A stretch of DNA of 9,995 bases from Verrucomicrobiota bacterium. GTDB lineage: Bacteria; Verrucomicrobiota; Verrucomicrobiia; Chthoniobacterales; UBA10450. The DNA is taken from positions 1-9,995 of the forward strand of contig QHMQ01000041.1 in NCBI GenBank assembly GCA_003217835.1, read 5' to 3'. The translations under genes were made by a program, and so were the position numbers. Shown piece by piece: positions 1 to 7,671 of this stretch (position 1 is the stretch's first letter; every line of letters starts with the position of its first letter). The notes under the pieces are model-generated. The model searched no databases and had not been told where the DNA came from. It worked only from the letters and a program-made list of their open reading frames with translations.

Positions 1-202
1 GAAACGCTCTACCGCCGAATAATTGGCCCGCACTCCGGCTAATGCCTCTTGTGATAGGTTTATCGGGGTTTGGCTCGACTGATGCGCCGGCTACAGCTGG
101 TGGGCTGTCAATCCTCAACGCCGGTTCATGTCTTATTCAAGGGAGACTTGCCGGATCGAGTTTTCTTGATTAACTGCCGCTCTGTTTCTGTGCAGCGCTC
201 GC
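1..202. other. Gene-free leader upstream of glgP
   Basis: I see no convincing gene here. An open frame runs from 70 into the phosphorylase gene, but it overlaps glgP in another frame and its protein looks like low-quality shadow sequence. The promoter of glgP must lie in this stretch. A weak candidate is TTGCCG at 148-153 followed 16 nt later by TTAACT at 170-175, too poor a match to call. Confidence 0.4.
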
Positions 203-2758
203 ATGCCGACTTTTCAAACTTACAATGTGACTCCGACCTTGCCGGCGGTGCTCGAGCCGCTCCGCGAGATGAGTTTCAATCTGTGGTGGACATGGGAGCC
301 CTCGGCCCGCCGGCTTTTTCGGCAGCTCGATCCGGAGCTTTGGGATCGGACAAATCACAACCCAGTGCGCATGCTTCAGCTTTCGCGGCAATCGCGGCTA
401 GAAGAACTTTCACAGGACAAAACTTTTCTCCGCGAACTGAAGCAGGTCTTCGACGCGTTCGAAAAATATTTGGGGCGCAAAGACACTTACGGAAAAACCG
501 GAGCCGCCAGCGCGATCAAAAATCCCATCGCCTATTTTTCCGCCGAATTTGGTTTTCACGAATCGATTCCAAATTATTCGGGCGGTCTCGGCATCCTCGC
601 GAGCGATCATTGCAAATCGGCGAGCGATCTTGATTTAAACTTTGTCGCAATTGGGCTGCTTTATCGACATGGTTATTTCAGGCAGCAGATTGACAAGGAA
701 GGTTTTCAGGAGGCGATCAATCTCAATCAAAATTTTCATCATCTCCCGATTCGCGAAGTACGCCGCGGCGACACGACCTTGCTCATCTCTGTGCCGATTC
801 TGGATCGCCAGGTTTTTGCCAAGCTTTGGGAACTGCGCGTGGGCCGGATCAGCGTCTATCTTCTAGATACTGACACCCCGGAAAACAGCGCTGAAGATCG
901 ACTGATCACCGCTGAGCTTTATGGCGGCGACCTGGAAATGCGGATGCGCCAGGAAATCATCCTCGGAATTGGCGGCGTCAAAGCGCTGGGCATTCTCGGG
1001 ATCAAACCCGATGTGTTTCATATGAACGAAGGGCACTCGGCATTCCTCGCGCTCGAACGCATTCGCCTTAACGTTGTCGAGAAGAAGCTCGATTTTTATT
1101 CCGCGCTCCAAGTAGTCGTGGCGGCCAACGTTTTCACCACCCACACCCCGGTCCCGGCTGGCAACGATTCGTTTCCGCGCGAGATGATGCGAAGATATTT
1201 CGGCGCTTTTGCCAAGGAACTAAACATTCCGTTCGACGAGCTATTTTCATTCGGACAAACCCGCGTCGATCCGACGGATCCGTTCAGCATGACCATCCTG
1301 GCGCTGCGTCTAAGCCGGCACGCAAACGGCGTGAGCAAATTGCACGGCGAAGTGAGCCGATCCCTCTGGAAAGATGTCTGGGCCGGTGTGCCGGTCCACG
1401 AAGTGCCGATTACCAGCATTACGAATGGCGTTCATACGAAGACCTGGATGGCGCCGGAGTTTTCGGCGCTCTATGACAAACATCTCGGCGCATGGGAGGA
1501 ACATCTGACCGAGCCGGATTTTTGGCGCGGTGTCATCGATATTCCAGACGCACAACTCTGGGAGACTCACCAAAAACTCAAACTGCGTCTCATTGAATTT
1601 GTGCGCGACCGGATGCGGCGGCGGCTCGAGCGCGTGGGCGAATCGCCTGAAGTCATTCGCAGAGTCAATCGTATTCTCGATCCGGAAATTTTGACGATCG
1701 GTTTTGCCCGCCGGTTCGCGACTTATAAACGCGGCACCCTCCTATTCAGCGATAAGGAACGGCTCAAGCGACTGCTCAACGATACAACACGGCCTGTCCA
1801 ATTTATCTTCGCAGGCAAGGCGCATCCACGCGACGAAGCGGGCAAGGCGCTCATCCAGGAAGTTTACAAACTCAGCCGCGAAACCGGTTTCGAGAACCGC
1901 ATTGTCCTTCTGGAGGATTACGACAGTTACATCGCGCGTCGTCTCGTGCAGGGGGTCGATCTTTGGCTGAATCATCCACTTCGCCCGCTTGAAGCGAGCG
2001 GCACAAGCGGAATGAAATTGGCGCCGAATGGCGGGATCAACCTCAGCGTACTCGATGGTTGGTGGCGTGAAGGGTACAACGGCAATAACGGCTGGGCGAT
2101 CGGTGCGGAAATCGATAATGGCACGGTTGAATTTCAGAACCAGGTAGACGCAAACAGTCTCTATCAATTGCTCGAGAACCAAATCATCCCGCTCTACTAC
2201 GCGAAACCGGACGGCAAACTTCCCCTCGCCTGGCTGCAATTGATGCGCGAATCGATTCGCAGCGTCACACCGGTTTTTAATACGCAGCGGATGGTGAAGG
2301 AGTATACCGAGCGTCTTTATGTCCCCGCGGCGAGATCGCACGAGGATTTTTCTCGCGATAGTTGCGACGCGGCGACACAACTCAGCCACTGGAAGGCGCA
2401 GATGCGCAAGGATTGGCCACAAGTGCAGATTTCTGATGTGCAAGTCGGCAACAAAGATCGACAAACCATCTTGGTTGGCGAATCGTTGCAGATAAGCGCG
2501 CGCGTTCATCTCGGCGCTGTCGATCCCAAACATGTGCGCGTGGAAGCGTACCACGGCGAAGCAGATAATGGCGAGATTCGCAATCCCACCGCCACTGTTC
2601 TTAATCAAAGCAGCCAGTCGGATGGGGACGGCAATTATCTTTACCAGGGATCAGTCCCCTCTACCGAAAGCGGAACTTACGGCTTCAGCGTTCGCGTCGT
2701 CCCTACGCATCCGCACCTCATGCAAATGCACGAACTGCGCTTGATCACATGGTCGTGA
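203..2758 (+). CDS. glgP: Alpha-glucan (glycogen) phosphorylase, DUF3417-containing short GT35 type
   Basis: Predicted cytosolic PLP enzyme that releases glucose-1-phosphate from the non-reducing ends of glycogen or maltodextrin (GT35). The 851-residue protein starts with a DUF3417-like segment (about residues 10-100, with FNLWWTWEPSARRLFRQLDP), typical of the bacterial/archaeal TIGR02094 branch rather than the classical MalP/GlgP branch. The catalytic part follows: YFSAEFGFHESIPNYSGGLG (111-130), VFHMNEGHSAF (271-281), FTTHTPVPAGND (311-322), ITNGVHTKTW (406-415), GFARRFATYKR (500-510) and EASGTSGMK, whose Lys605 is the expected PLP-binding lysine, then NLSVLDGWWREGYNG. Residues from about 740 form a beta-rich C-terminal extension seen in this branch. 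All core motifs are intact, so the gene is probably functional. The ATG at 203 begins the conserved N-terminus, though no Shine-Dalgarno site precedes it. The gene stands alone: no other glycogen gene is in the window and the next gene converges on it across 34 bp. The natural substrate (glycogen or maltodextrin) cannot be told from sequence. Confidence 0.95.
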   Translation: MPTFQTYNVTPTLPAVLEPLREMSFNLWWTWEPSARRLFRQLDPELWDRTNHNPVRMLQLSRQSRLEELSQDKTFLRELKQVFDAFEKYLGRKDTYGKTGAASAIKNPIAYFSAEFGFHESIPNYSGGLGILASDHCKSASDLDLNFVAIGLLYRHGYFRQQIDKEGFQEAINLNQNFHHLPIREVRRGDTTLLISVPILDRQVFAKLWELRVGRISVYLLDTDTPENSAEDRLITAELYGGDLEMRMRQEIILGIGGVKALGILGIKPDVFHMNEGHSAFLALERIRLNVVEKKLDFYSALQVVVAANVFTTHTPVPAGNDSFPREMMRRYFGAFAKELNIPFDELFSFGQTRVDPTDPFSMTILALRLSRHANGVSKLHGEVSRSLWKDVWAGVPVHEVPITSITNGVHTKTWMAPEFSALYDKHLGAWEEHLTEPDFWRGVIDIPDAQLWETHQKLKLRLIEFVRDRMRRRLERVGESPEVIRRVNRILDPEILTIGFARRFATYKRGTLLFSDKERLKRLLNDTTRPVQFIFAGKAHPRDEAGKALIQEVYKLSRETGFENRIVLLEDYDSYIARRLVQGVDLWLNHPLRPLEASGTSGMKLAPNGGINLSVLDGWWREGYNGNNGWAIGAEIDNGTVEFQNQVDANSLYQLLENQIIPLYYAKPDGKLPLAWLQLMRESIRSVTPVFNTQRMVKEYTERLYVPAARSHEDFSRDSCDAATQLSHWKAQMRKDWPQVQISDVQVGNKDRQTILVGESLQISARVHLGAVDPKHVRVEAYHGEADNGEIRNPTATVLNQSSQSDGDGNYLYQGSVPSTESGTYGFSVRVVPTHPHLMQMHELRLITWS

Positions 2759-2792
2759 TAAGACAGCAGTGGGCACTCGTGATCTGCAATTG

Positions 2793-3830
2793 CTAAAACT
2801 GAACTGAAATTCCGCCGCGCAGCCGGTAATCGGGGACAACCTGCAACGCCGTGTTCTCGATGGAAACAGGAAACTCAGCGCCAACTTCCGCGCTCCAGCG
2901 GCCGCGCGATACCACCAATCGCGGACCTAGAAAAACGGAAGTGATTCCGGTGTCCTCAGCTTTTTTGCCGCGGAATCGATCGACATCTTTGTATTCGCCA
3001 GAGGTTGCAAACTGCACCCCGAAGATGGTCTCATGATTGCGGACGATATAGTAACCGGGCCCGCCCGCCCACACGAGATCGTTGGCAAAGTGATATTGAT
3101 GTGTGCCATCACCGCGCAATGTGAATTGGATGTTCGTCTCGAAAAAAATATTCTTGTAGCGAAGCGCAGTTTGCTCGCCAAAAATGCCGTCATACGATCC
3201 GGTGCCGAGTGTGAGATCGTGACCGTGGATTCCGCTCTCCGGAGCACCGGGAATTTCGACCTCGTGGAATTCTTCCTCGAGCCGGCTGCTATCGCCAGTG
3301 GCAAATTTGATTCCGGTGAGTAAAATGGCCGAGACGGTGAAGTCCGGTTCATGCTCTACCGCGACAGGATTTTTGCCTTCGAACTCAAAGCTTCTTCGGG
3401 CGGGCGAAGCGTAATGAAAAACCACTGTCTTCAGCAGAAGCGAAATATCACCCAGACCGGAAACCGTACCACGATCAATCTGGAAGCCTTCCGGCCTTTT
3501 GAACTCGCGATAAATAAGTGGCAAGTTCATCTGCAATGCGAACCGGCTGTTGATTTGATAACCGGCGACAAGCTGTGTGATCGAACTGTTTTCATATTGA
3601 CCGGTCGGATTTGCGACTTCGCTCCCATCCACTTGAACCGTCGCAAAACGGGTGAACTGCTCGCCGACTGCACCGTACCACCCGGCCAACCAGGGAAAAA
3701 AATGGGTCGATTCCATTCCCGGCATGGTGTTGAGTTGGGGCGTATAACAGCCGCAAAGATCGCACGCGCGGCTCGTGACCGCGCCCGCGGCGACAAAGAC
3801 CAGTAAACAAAGCAGTCGTAAAATTTTCAT
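2793..3830 (-). CDS. Predicted outer-membrane beta-barrel protein with mature N-terminal CDLCGCY motif
   Basis: A 345-residue exported protein of unknown substrate. It opens with a Sec signal peptide (MKILRLLCLLVFVAAGAVTSRA, cleavage expected near residue 22), directly followed by CDLCGCY, three closely spaced cysteines that could bind a metal ion or the protein could be redox active. The rest consists of alternating beta strands with aromatic girdles (for example FALQMNLPLIYREF and SVFLGPRLVVSRGRWSAEVGAEFPVS) and ends in ISVQF; a terminal Phe is the usual outer-membrane barrel signature. It resembles the MetA-pathway/transporter-like barrels (PF13557 type) in general form. I chose the ATG at 3830 because it starts the signal peptide and has AGGAGGG 5 nt upstream; the frame stays open to 3917, but that extension is not signal-like. 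It lies 116 bp downstream of the HPCSLCH membrane protein, and such pairs of Cys-motif proteins suggest envelope metal handling, which is inference only. Confidence 0.75.
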   Translation of the reverse strand: MKILRLLCLLVFVAAGAVTSRACDLCGCYTPQLNTMPGMESTHFFPWLAGWYGAVGEQFTRFATVQVDGSEVANPTGQYENSSITQLVAGYQINSRFALQMNLPLIYREFKRPEGFQIDRGTVSGLGDISLLLKTVVFHYASPARRSFEFEGKNPVAVEHEPDFTVSAILLTGIKFATGDSSRLEEEFHEVEIPGAPESGIHGHDLTLGTGSYDGIFGEQTALRYKNIFFETNIQFTLRGDGTHQYHFANDLVWAGGPGYYIVRNHETIFGVQFATSGEYKDVDRFRGKKAEDTGITSVFLGPRLVVSRGRWSAEVGAEFPVSIENTALQVVPDYRLRGGISVQF

Positions 3831-3835
3831 TCGAT

Positions 3836-3842
3836 CCCTCCT
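3836..3842 (-). promoter_or_regulatory. Strong Shine-Dalgarno site for the barrel gene
   Basis: Read on the minus strand this is AGGAGGG, 5 nt before the ATG at 3830. It is one of only two strong ribosome-binding sites in the window and fixes the start at 3830 rather than at codons further upstream. It suggests the gene is translated independently of the genes before it. Confidence 0.75.
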
Positions 3843-3892
3843 GAAAAATGGGAACGACGCTGCAAAATTCCGCAGCAGTCCCCGATTGTTGA

Positions 3893-3929
3893 TGCGCGCG
3901 GACTGCGATCCGGGCACACGCGCGGCGCA
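3893..3929 (-). repeat. GC-rich imperfect hairpin between the two Cys-motif genes
   Basis: TGCGCGCG (3893-3900) can pair with CGCGCGGCGCA (3919-3929) with a small bulge, around an 18-nt loop. It lies just after the stop of the HPCSLCH gene and before the barrel gene on the minus strand. It could act as a weak terminator or RNA-processing site between the two, but no U-tract follows and chance pairing in GC-rich DNA is possible. Confidence 0.2.
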
Positions 3930-3946
3930 GCCAAATCAGTCGCGAT

Positions 3947-4363
3947 TTAGCTGAAGAGCAGCCGCGGTGGAGGAACTGGCGGGGGTTTCCCGATGTCGGA
4001 GAATGAAAAATCAGCTGACGCGTACTCAAAAAGCTTGAACGGCGGAATCAATCGAATCGCACATGCTGTGTAAATCATATCGATTTTGGGCGCGGGCGAT
4101 TGAAGATCGGATTTTCTCTCCGAATTCTTTCCGTGGTTGACAGCGTGGCAAAGCGAACACGGATGAGCGCCATCAAACGTCTGAGTAATCGCCTGGCGCA
4201 GCGGCGCGCGCTTCGAATAATCAATAATCATCGTCGTCCACGCCAGAGACTGTAGAGCGATCCAATGCAAACCAATCGCGCAACAAAGCGCGAAAATTGT
4301 GGCGATGCGGCCGGCACAGCGAAGCACGATTGTGAGGCTAGTTCTCGCGCATTCCAATGTCAA
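3947..4363 (-). CDS. Small membrane-anchored protein with HPCSLCH motif (DUF2946-like in style)
   Basis: Unrecognised 138-residue protein. One hydrophobic segment (about residues 18-42) is followed by TTMIIDYSKRAPLRQAITQT and then FDGAHPCSLCHAVNHGKN, a CxxC flanked by two His residues. The tail is rich in Pro and basic residues and ends PPPVPPPRLLFS. The shape, one N-terminal membrane span, a short outward-facing domain and a C-x2-C-H pair, recalls small proteins of the DUF2946 kind often found near copper or heavy-metal genes; that link is from memory. The frame opens with TTG immediately after the TGA of the phosphodiesterase-like gene (TGATTG), which would fit translational coupling. GTG at 4327-4325 (codon 13) is an alternative start, and neither has a clear Shine-Dalgarno site. 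The neighbouring barrel protein carries CDLCGCY, so the pair may work together on a metal or thiol substrate in the envelope (inference). Confidence 0.6.
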   Translation of the reverse strand: MTLECARTSLTIVLRCAGRIATIFALCCAIGLHWIALQSLAWTTMIIDYSKRAPLRQAITQTFDGAHPCSLCHAVNHGKNSERKSDLQSPAPKIDMIYTACAIRLIPPFKLFEYASADFSFSDIGKPPPVPPPRLLFS

Positions 4364-5939
4364 TCAGCGGGCTGGAACCGAAAGAGCAGCGTCCTGGTTC
4401 GTGCTTTTTGGAACAAAGGCGCCATTGCCTTCATCGAGATATTCGGTCGGGCCGACGCGTGAGATTTGAAGCGATTGTCTCCACGTTCCCGCTGGGAAAT
4501 CTTTTGTAGCTTCGATCGTTTTAGTTTCCGGTTTCAATTCCGCAGTTACGGGATCAGCCTTAACCATCGCTTCGGACAAAATTCTGCCATCTCCGCCTGA
4601 GGCGGACTGGGGGGACGTGATTCTGAGGATGCGCAGAATCGTCGGCGCAAGATCAACATTGCCGCTCGCCAAATCAGTCACTTGGCCGCGACGAAAATCT
4701 GGACCAGCGGTAATCAAAGTATTGTGCATGTCGAATCGGCTCAGTGTGGCATGTGTCCCCTTCCCTGCTCCTCGTTGCCAGTCCGCGTCAATCATTCCGG
4801 GAACACCGAATTGATTTTTGAAGTCATTCCAGTGGAAACCCTTGCATCGGTTCCTTCGTGAAAATGACGCCAGCAAAATCTGATTGTTGTAGAAATTCGA
4901 CGAGGCGATGCGTAACCGCCGCGTCATGCTGCACAACGTAAAAAAGAACGGAGCCGCCGTTTCCAACCACCATGATGTCTCCAGGTTTCGGTTCGTCGCT
5001 GAATTCAGTCTTCGGAGTGAACCCGGCGTCATTTAGGATTTTCCGCAGATCAATGGATCGCCCGATCGTAGAGAAGCCATGATCGGAGACGACAAACAGA
5101 TCGGTTGTTTCGCGCACTCCTCGTCGATCTAATGCTGAGAGGACAGCGGCGAGATTTTCATCAGAGGATTTGATCGCAGCGAGCGCAGGTTGCGCACCGG
5201 GCGCAGATCCATGCTGCGTAAGATCGGGTTCGCCCAACCAAAGCAGTGAAAAGACCGGTATGCCATCTTTCCAAAGAAAATCGGTAAGAGCTTTCGTCGT
5301 CCACTTATCTCCCTGCGCGAATTGCCCGAACGGTGGAAATGGACCGAGCACATCGACAATCCGAGTGAGCGCGTCGCGCGGCCGCGATTCTCCGGCAAAA
5401 AGCGTGACGCAGTTTCTCCCACGGTCTGGATCGACATGCCTATCCAATAAAAGTCCGACGGTTTTGGCAGCCGCAATCGCGCTGCGCCCACCCGCGCTTT
5501 GCACAATCTCAGCGATTGTCGGAATCAAAATATATTTTCCACCAGATAGTTCGTCTCCCTTTTCCACCACTTTTGGAATCTCAACGTCGATTGAGTGTTT
5601 AGAATCGATTTCCGGGCGGTAATCGTGATTTGCGATTAGTCCGCTGTGGTCCGGATACACGCCAGTGACGATGGCTGTACCATTTACGTTCGTCGCACTT
5701 GGATAAACGGCGTGATGATTGCGAAAAACGACTCCTTGTTTTGCCAGCTTCCACAGCGTCGGCGTATTTTCTTGGTTGACGAAATCCGGGCGCATCCCAT
5801 CCCAAACAACAACCACGACATGTCGCTCAGCTCTTGGCGTTTCTATCCCAAATGCATGCTGCCCAAACAAAGCGCAGACGATCCATGTTACAATCGCTAT
5901 CGATCTCCTGGCGAAAACTTGCTCGACTGAGATTCTCAT
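4364..5939 (-). pseudogene. Type I phosphodiesterase/nucleotide pyrophosphatase-like gene, frameshifted (alkaline phosphatase superfamily)
   Basis: An exported metallo-phosphoesterase in two frames. Frame one (5939-4824, 371 aa) starts with a signal peptide and has the first catalytic residues in order: VVWDGMRPD (Asp47), YPSATNVNGT (likely nucleophile Thr83), PDLTQHGSAPG (Asp239, His243) and VVSDHGF (Asp286, His287). It stops at TGA 4826-4824 just after EPMQGFPLE. The next frame continues the same protein from about 4845 to 4364: WNDFKNQFGVPGMIDADW, SRFDMHNTLITAGPDFRRG (the last metal-binding His), SGNVDLAPTILRI and GRILSEAM. The switch needs a +1 shift. Family members, as I recall them, have some 15-25 more residues between the GTFPL-like and RW-like segments, so a small out-of-frame deletion is likelier than one lost base. 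Frame one alone lacks the last metal ligand and should be inactive. The start lies 4 bp after the MFS stop. A sequencing or assembly error remains possible because the rest of the gene is well kept. Confidence 0.8.
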
Positions 5940-5943
5940 GTGT

Positions 5944-7530
5944 TCATCGATGTTGGAAAGATTTTGCGTCGCTGTTGATGAGCAGCAACGAAGTTATTCC
6001 GCTCGCCAGCGCCAAGGCAGCTCCAACAAGCATAACGCGACGAAAACCGTTCACGAACGATTCATCGATCGCCTGCTTAAGAACCTGGCGCATCGAGGGT
6101 TCGAGATCTTGGGGAAGGGCCGCCGCTGCCAGGTTGATCCGCTGGTCGGCAAGCGAATGTTGCACTTCTGCCGAAACTTCGAGTCTGGATAAACGTGAGT
6201 CGATCGAGCGATTGAATACGTGAAGCATCACGATGCCAAGCGTGGCAATTGCCAGGAGCGCGGCCGTGCGTGAGACGGCATTGTTGATTCCCGAAGCGAT
6301 GCCCACGCGATTTGCTGGAACTGCATTCATCACGGTCGTAGTCAGTGGCGCGACGCTCAGAGCCATACCCAAGCCAAGTACGACGATCGCTGGAAAAAAC
6401 TTGCTCCAGTAATCGCCCCCAACCCCGGGGACTGCGAAAAGAGCGAACCCCGCTGCTGAGATAATGGGCCCGACGACGAGTGGAAGCTTCGCTCCATATG
6501 TCGTCACAAGTCCACCCGACCAACGGGAAAGGAGAAACATGATTAAGATGAAAGGGAGCAAGGCAGCCCCGGCGGCAGTTGCGGTATAGCCTTGAACTTG
6601 AATCAAATTCAATGGCAGGAAAAAGAGCGTTCCCCCCAGCGCACTATAAAGAAAGAATGTCAGCAAATTCGCACCGGTGAAATCATGCGAACGAAAGAGA
6701 GTAAGCGGTAACATTGGATTTCGTGCCCGCGCTTCCCAATAGAAAAACAGGACCAAAGTGAAGCCGCCGGTAATCAGCGCGGCCAGCACCGCCGGGTGGC
6801 CAAAGCCCAACCGCGAGGACTCGATCAACCCGTAAACAAGAAGTGTAAGGCCGATTGTTGCCAACGCCGCGCCCAACCAATCGAGTCTCTCATCATTTTC
6901 GTCCCGACTTTCCGGCACACAGCTGAAGGAAATAAGCAGCACAATCAACCCGAGCGGCAGATTAATAAAAAAGACTGCGCGCCATGAAATTCGCTCGATC
7001 AACCATCCACCAAGGACGGGACCGATCGCCGCTGTGATAGCAGTGAAGCCGGACCAAACGCCGATGGCGTGTCCACGATCTTGATCGGTGAATGATGCGC
7101 TTATGATGGCAAGACTTCCGGGCACCAGTAACGCGCCACCGGCGCCTTGAACGGCACGCGCCAGGATCAGTTGGCCAATGCTGGTTGCAAAGCCGCACCA
7201 CAGGGATGCGGCAGAGAAAAGCACGACGCCGATGGTGAAGATGCGGCGTCGCCCATAGTGATCCCCTAACGAACCGCCGACGAGCAGGAATGAAGCGAGC
7301 AGTAGCGCATAGGCTTCAACGACCCATTGAAGATCGACCACACTGGCGTGCAAGCTCCGCTGCAACGCTGGCAGGGCTACGTTGACGACCGTGCCGTCGA
7401 TAAACGCCATGCTCGATCCGAGGATCGTTGCCGCGAGAATCCACGGGACGGAAGATTTCGCGCAGGGTACGGTGGCAACCCCGGCATGAATGACGGCTTC
7501 GTCACAGGGCGATTGAACGAAATTTGCCAT
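5944..7530 (-). CDS. MFS drug exporter, DHA2 (EmrB/QacA) family, 14 TM
   Basis: Inner-membrane proton-driven efflux pump of 528 residues, the usual size for 14-TM DHA2 transporters. After a short cytosolic N-terminus, TM1 has MAFIDGTVVNVALPALQ, with the Asp (45) characteristic of the family. Motif A is GGSLGDHYGRRRIF (85-98), followed by the RAVQGAGGALLVPGSLAII segment. The motif C region is AAIGPVLGGWLIE (167-179). Hydrophobic spans then run to residue 524 (ALALASGITSLLLIN). Substrates of DHA2 pumps (dyes, antibiotics, fatty acids, siderophores) cannot be read from sequence, and no membrane-fusion EmrA partner or TolC is present in the window. The ATG at 7530 is supported by the family-like start; only GAG 2 nt upstream resembles a ribosome-binding site. 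The gene heads a tight minus-strand block, with the phosphodiesterase-like gene 4 bp downstream. The palindrome just upstream of its start suggests control by a repressor that is not encoded here. Confidence 0.9.
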   Translation of the reverse strand: MANFVQSPCDEAVIHAGVATVPCAKSSVPWILAATILGSSMAFIDGTVVNVALPALQRSLHASVVDLQWVVEAYALLLASFLLVGGSLGDHYGRRRIFTIGVVLFSAASLWCGFATSIGQLILARAVQGAGGALLVPGSLAIISASFTDQDRGHAIGVWSGFTAITAAIGPVLGGWLIERISWRAVFFINLPLGLIVLLISFSCVPESRDENDERLDWLGAALATIGLTLLVYGLIESSRLGFGHPAVLAALITGGFTLVLFFYWEARARNPMLPLTLFRSHDFTGANLLTFFLYSALGGTLFFLPLNLIQVQGYTATAAGAALLPFILIMFLLSRWSGGLVTTYGAKLPLVVGPIISAAGFALFAVPGVGGDYWSKFFPAIVVLGLGMALSVAPLTTTVMNAVPANRVGIASGINNAVSRTAALLAIATLGIVMLHVFNRSIDSRLSRLEVSAEVQHSLADQRINLAAAALPQDLEPSMRQVLKQAIDESFVNGFRRVMLVGAALALASGITSLLLINSDAKSFQHR

Positions 7531-7535
7531 CTCGT

Positions 7536-7591
7536 GTTCGAATTTGCATCACAATGGGATGCATATTGAACCCTGCGTAAATTTTCGAACC
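7536..7591. promoter_or_regulatory. Palindromic probable operator (three related half-sites) in the MFS/secreted-protein divergent region
   Basis: GTTCGAATTTGCATC (7536-7550) and GATGCATATTGAAC (7558-7571) form an inverted repeat around 7 nt (ACAATGG): the inner 6 bp TGCATC/GATGCA are perfect and the arms extend to 14-15 nt with one mismatch and one extra base. A third related half-site, read on the minus strand as GGTTCGAAAATTT, lies at 7579-7591. The array begins 6 nt before the MFS start codon, where a bound repressor would block transcription. TetR- or MarR-type control is typical of DHA2 pumps, but the regulator is not in this window. As RNA the palindrome would also form a hairpin in the MFS leader. 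Confidence 0.55.
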
Positions 7592-7671
7592 TGCCCAAGC
7601 GCAAAATGTCCAGTCCGCGTCAGCTGCAATGCGGTAAGTTGATCCGTCCAGCCAATCCCCTAGCCTCTTCC

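Noticed and set aside
70..633. 187-codon plus-strand frame upstream of and inside glgP
   Set aside because: It overlaps the conserved start of the phosphorylase in another frame, and its Arg/Ser-rich product looks non-coding.
1742..2608. 288-codon open frame antisense to glgP
   Set aside because: It lies wholly inside a well-conserved phosphorylase gene on the other strand and its product shows no recognisable domain; it is a codon-bias shadow.
2759..2792. Terminator between glgP and the convergent barrel gene
   Set aside because: The 34-bp gap holds only a tiny GCAATTGC palindrome and no stem followed by a T-run.
4826..4850. Programmed frameshift in the phosphodiesterase gene (GGGTTTC looks like a -1 slippery site)
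   Set aside because: Joining the two frames needs a +1 shift, not -1, and some family residues seem to be missing at the junction, so a deletion explains it better.
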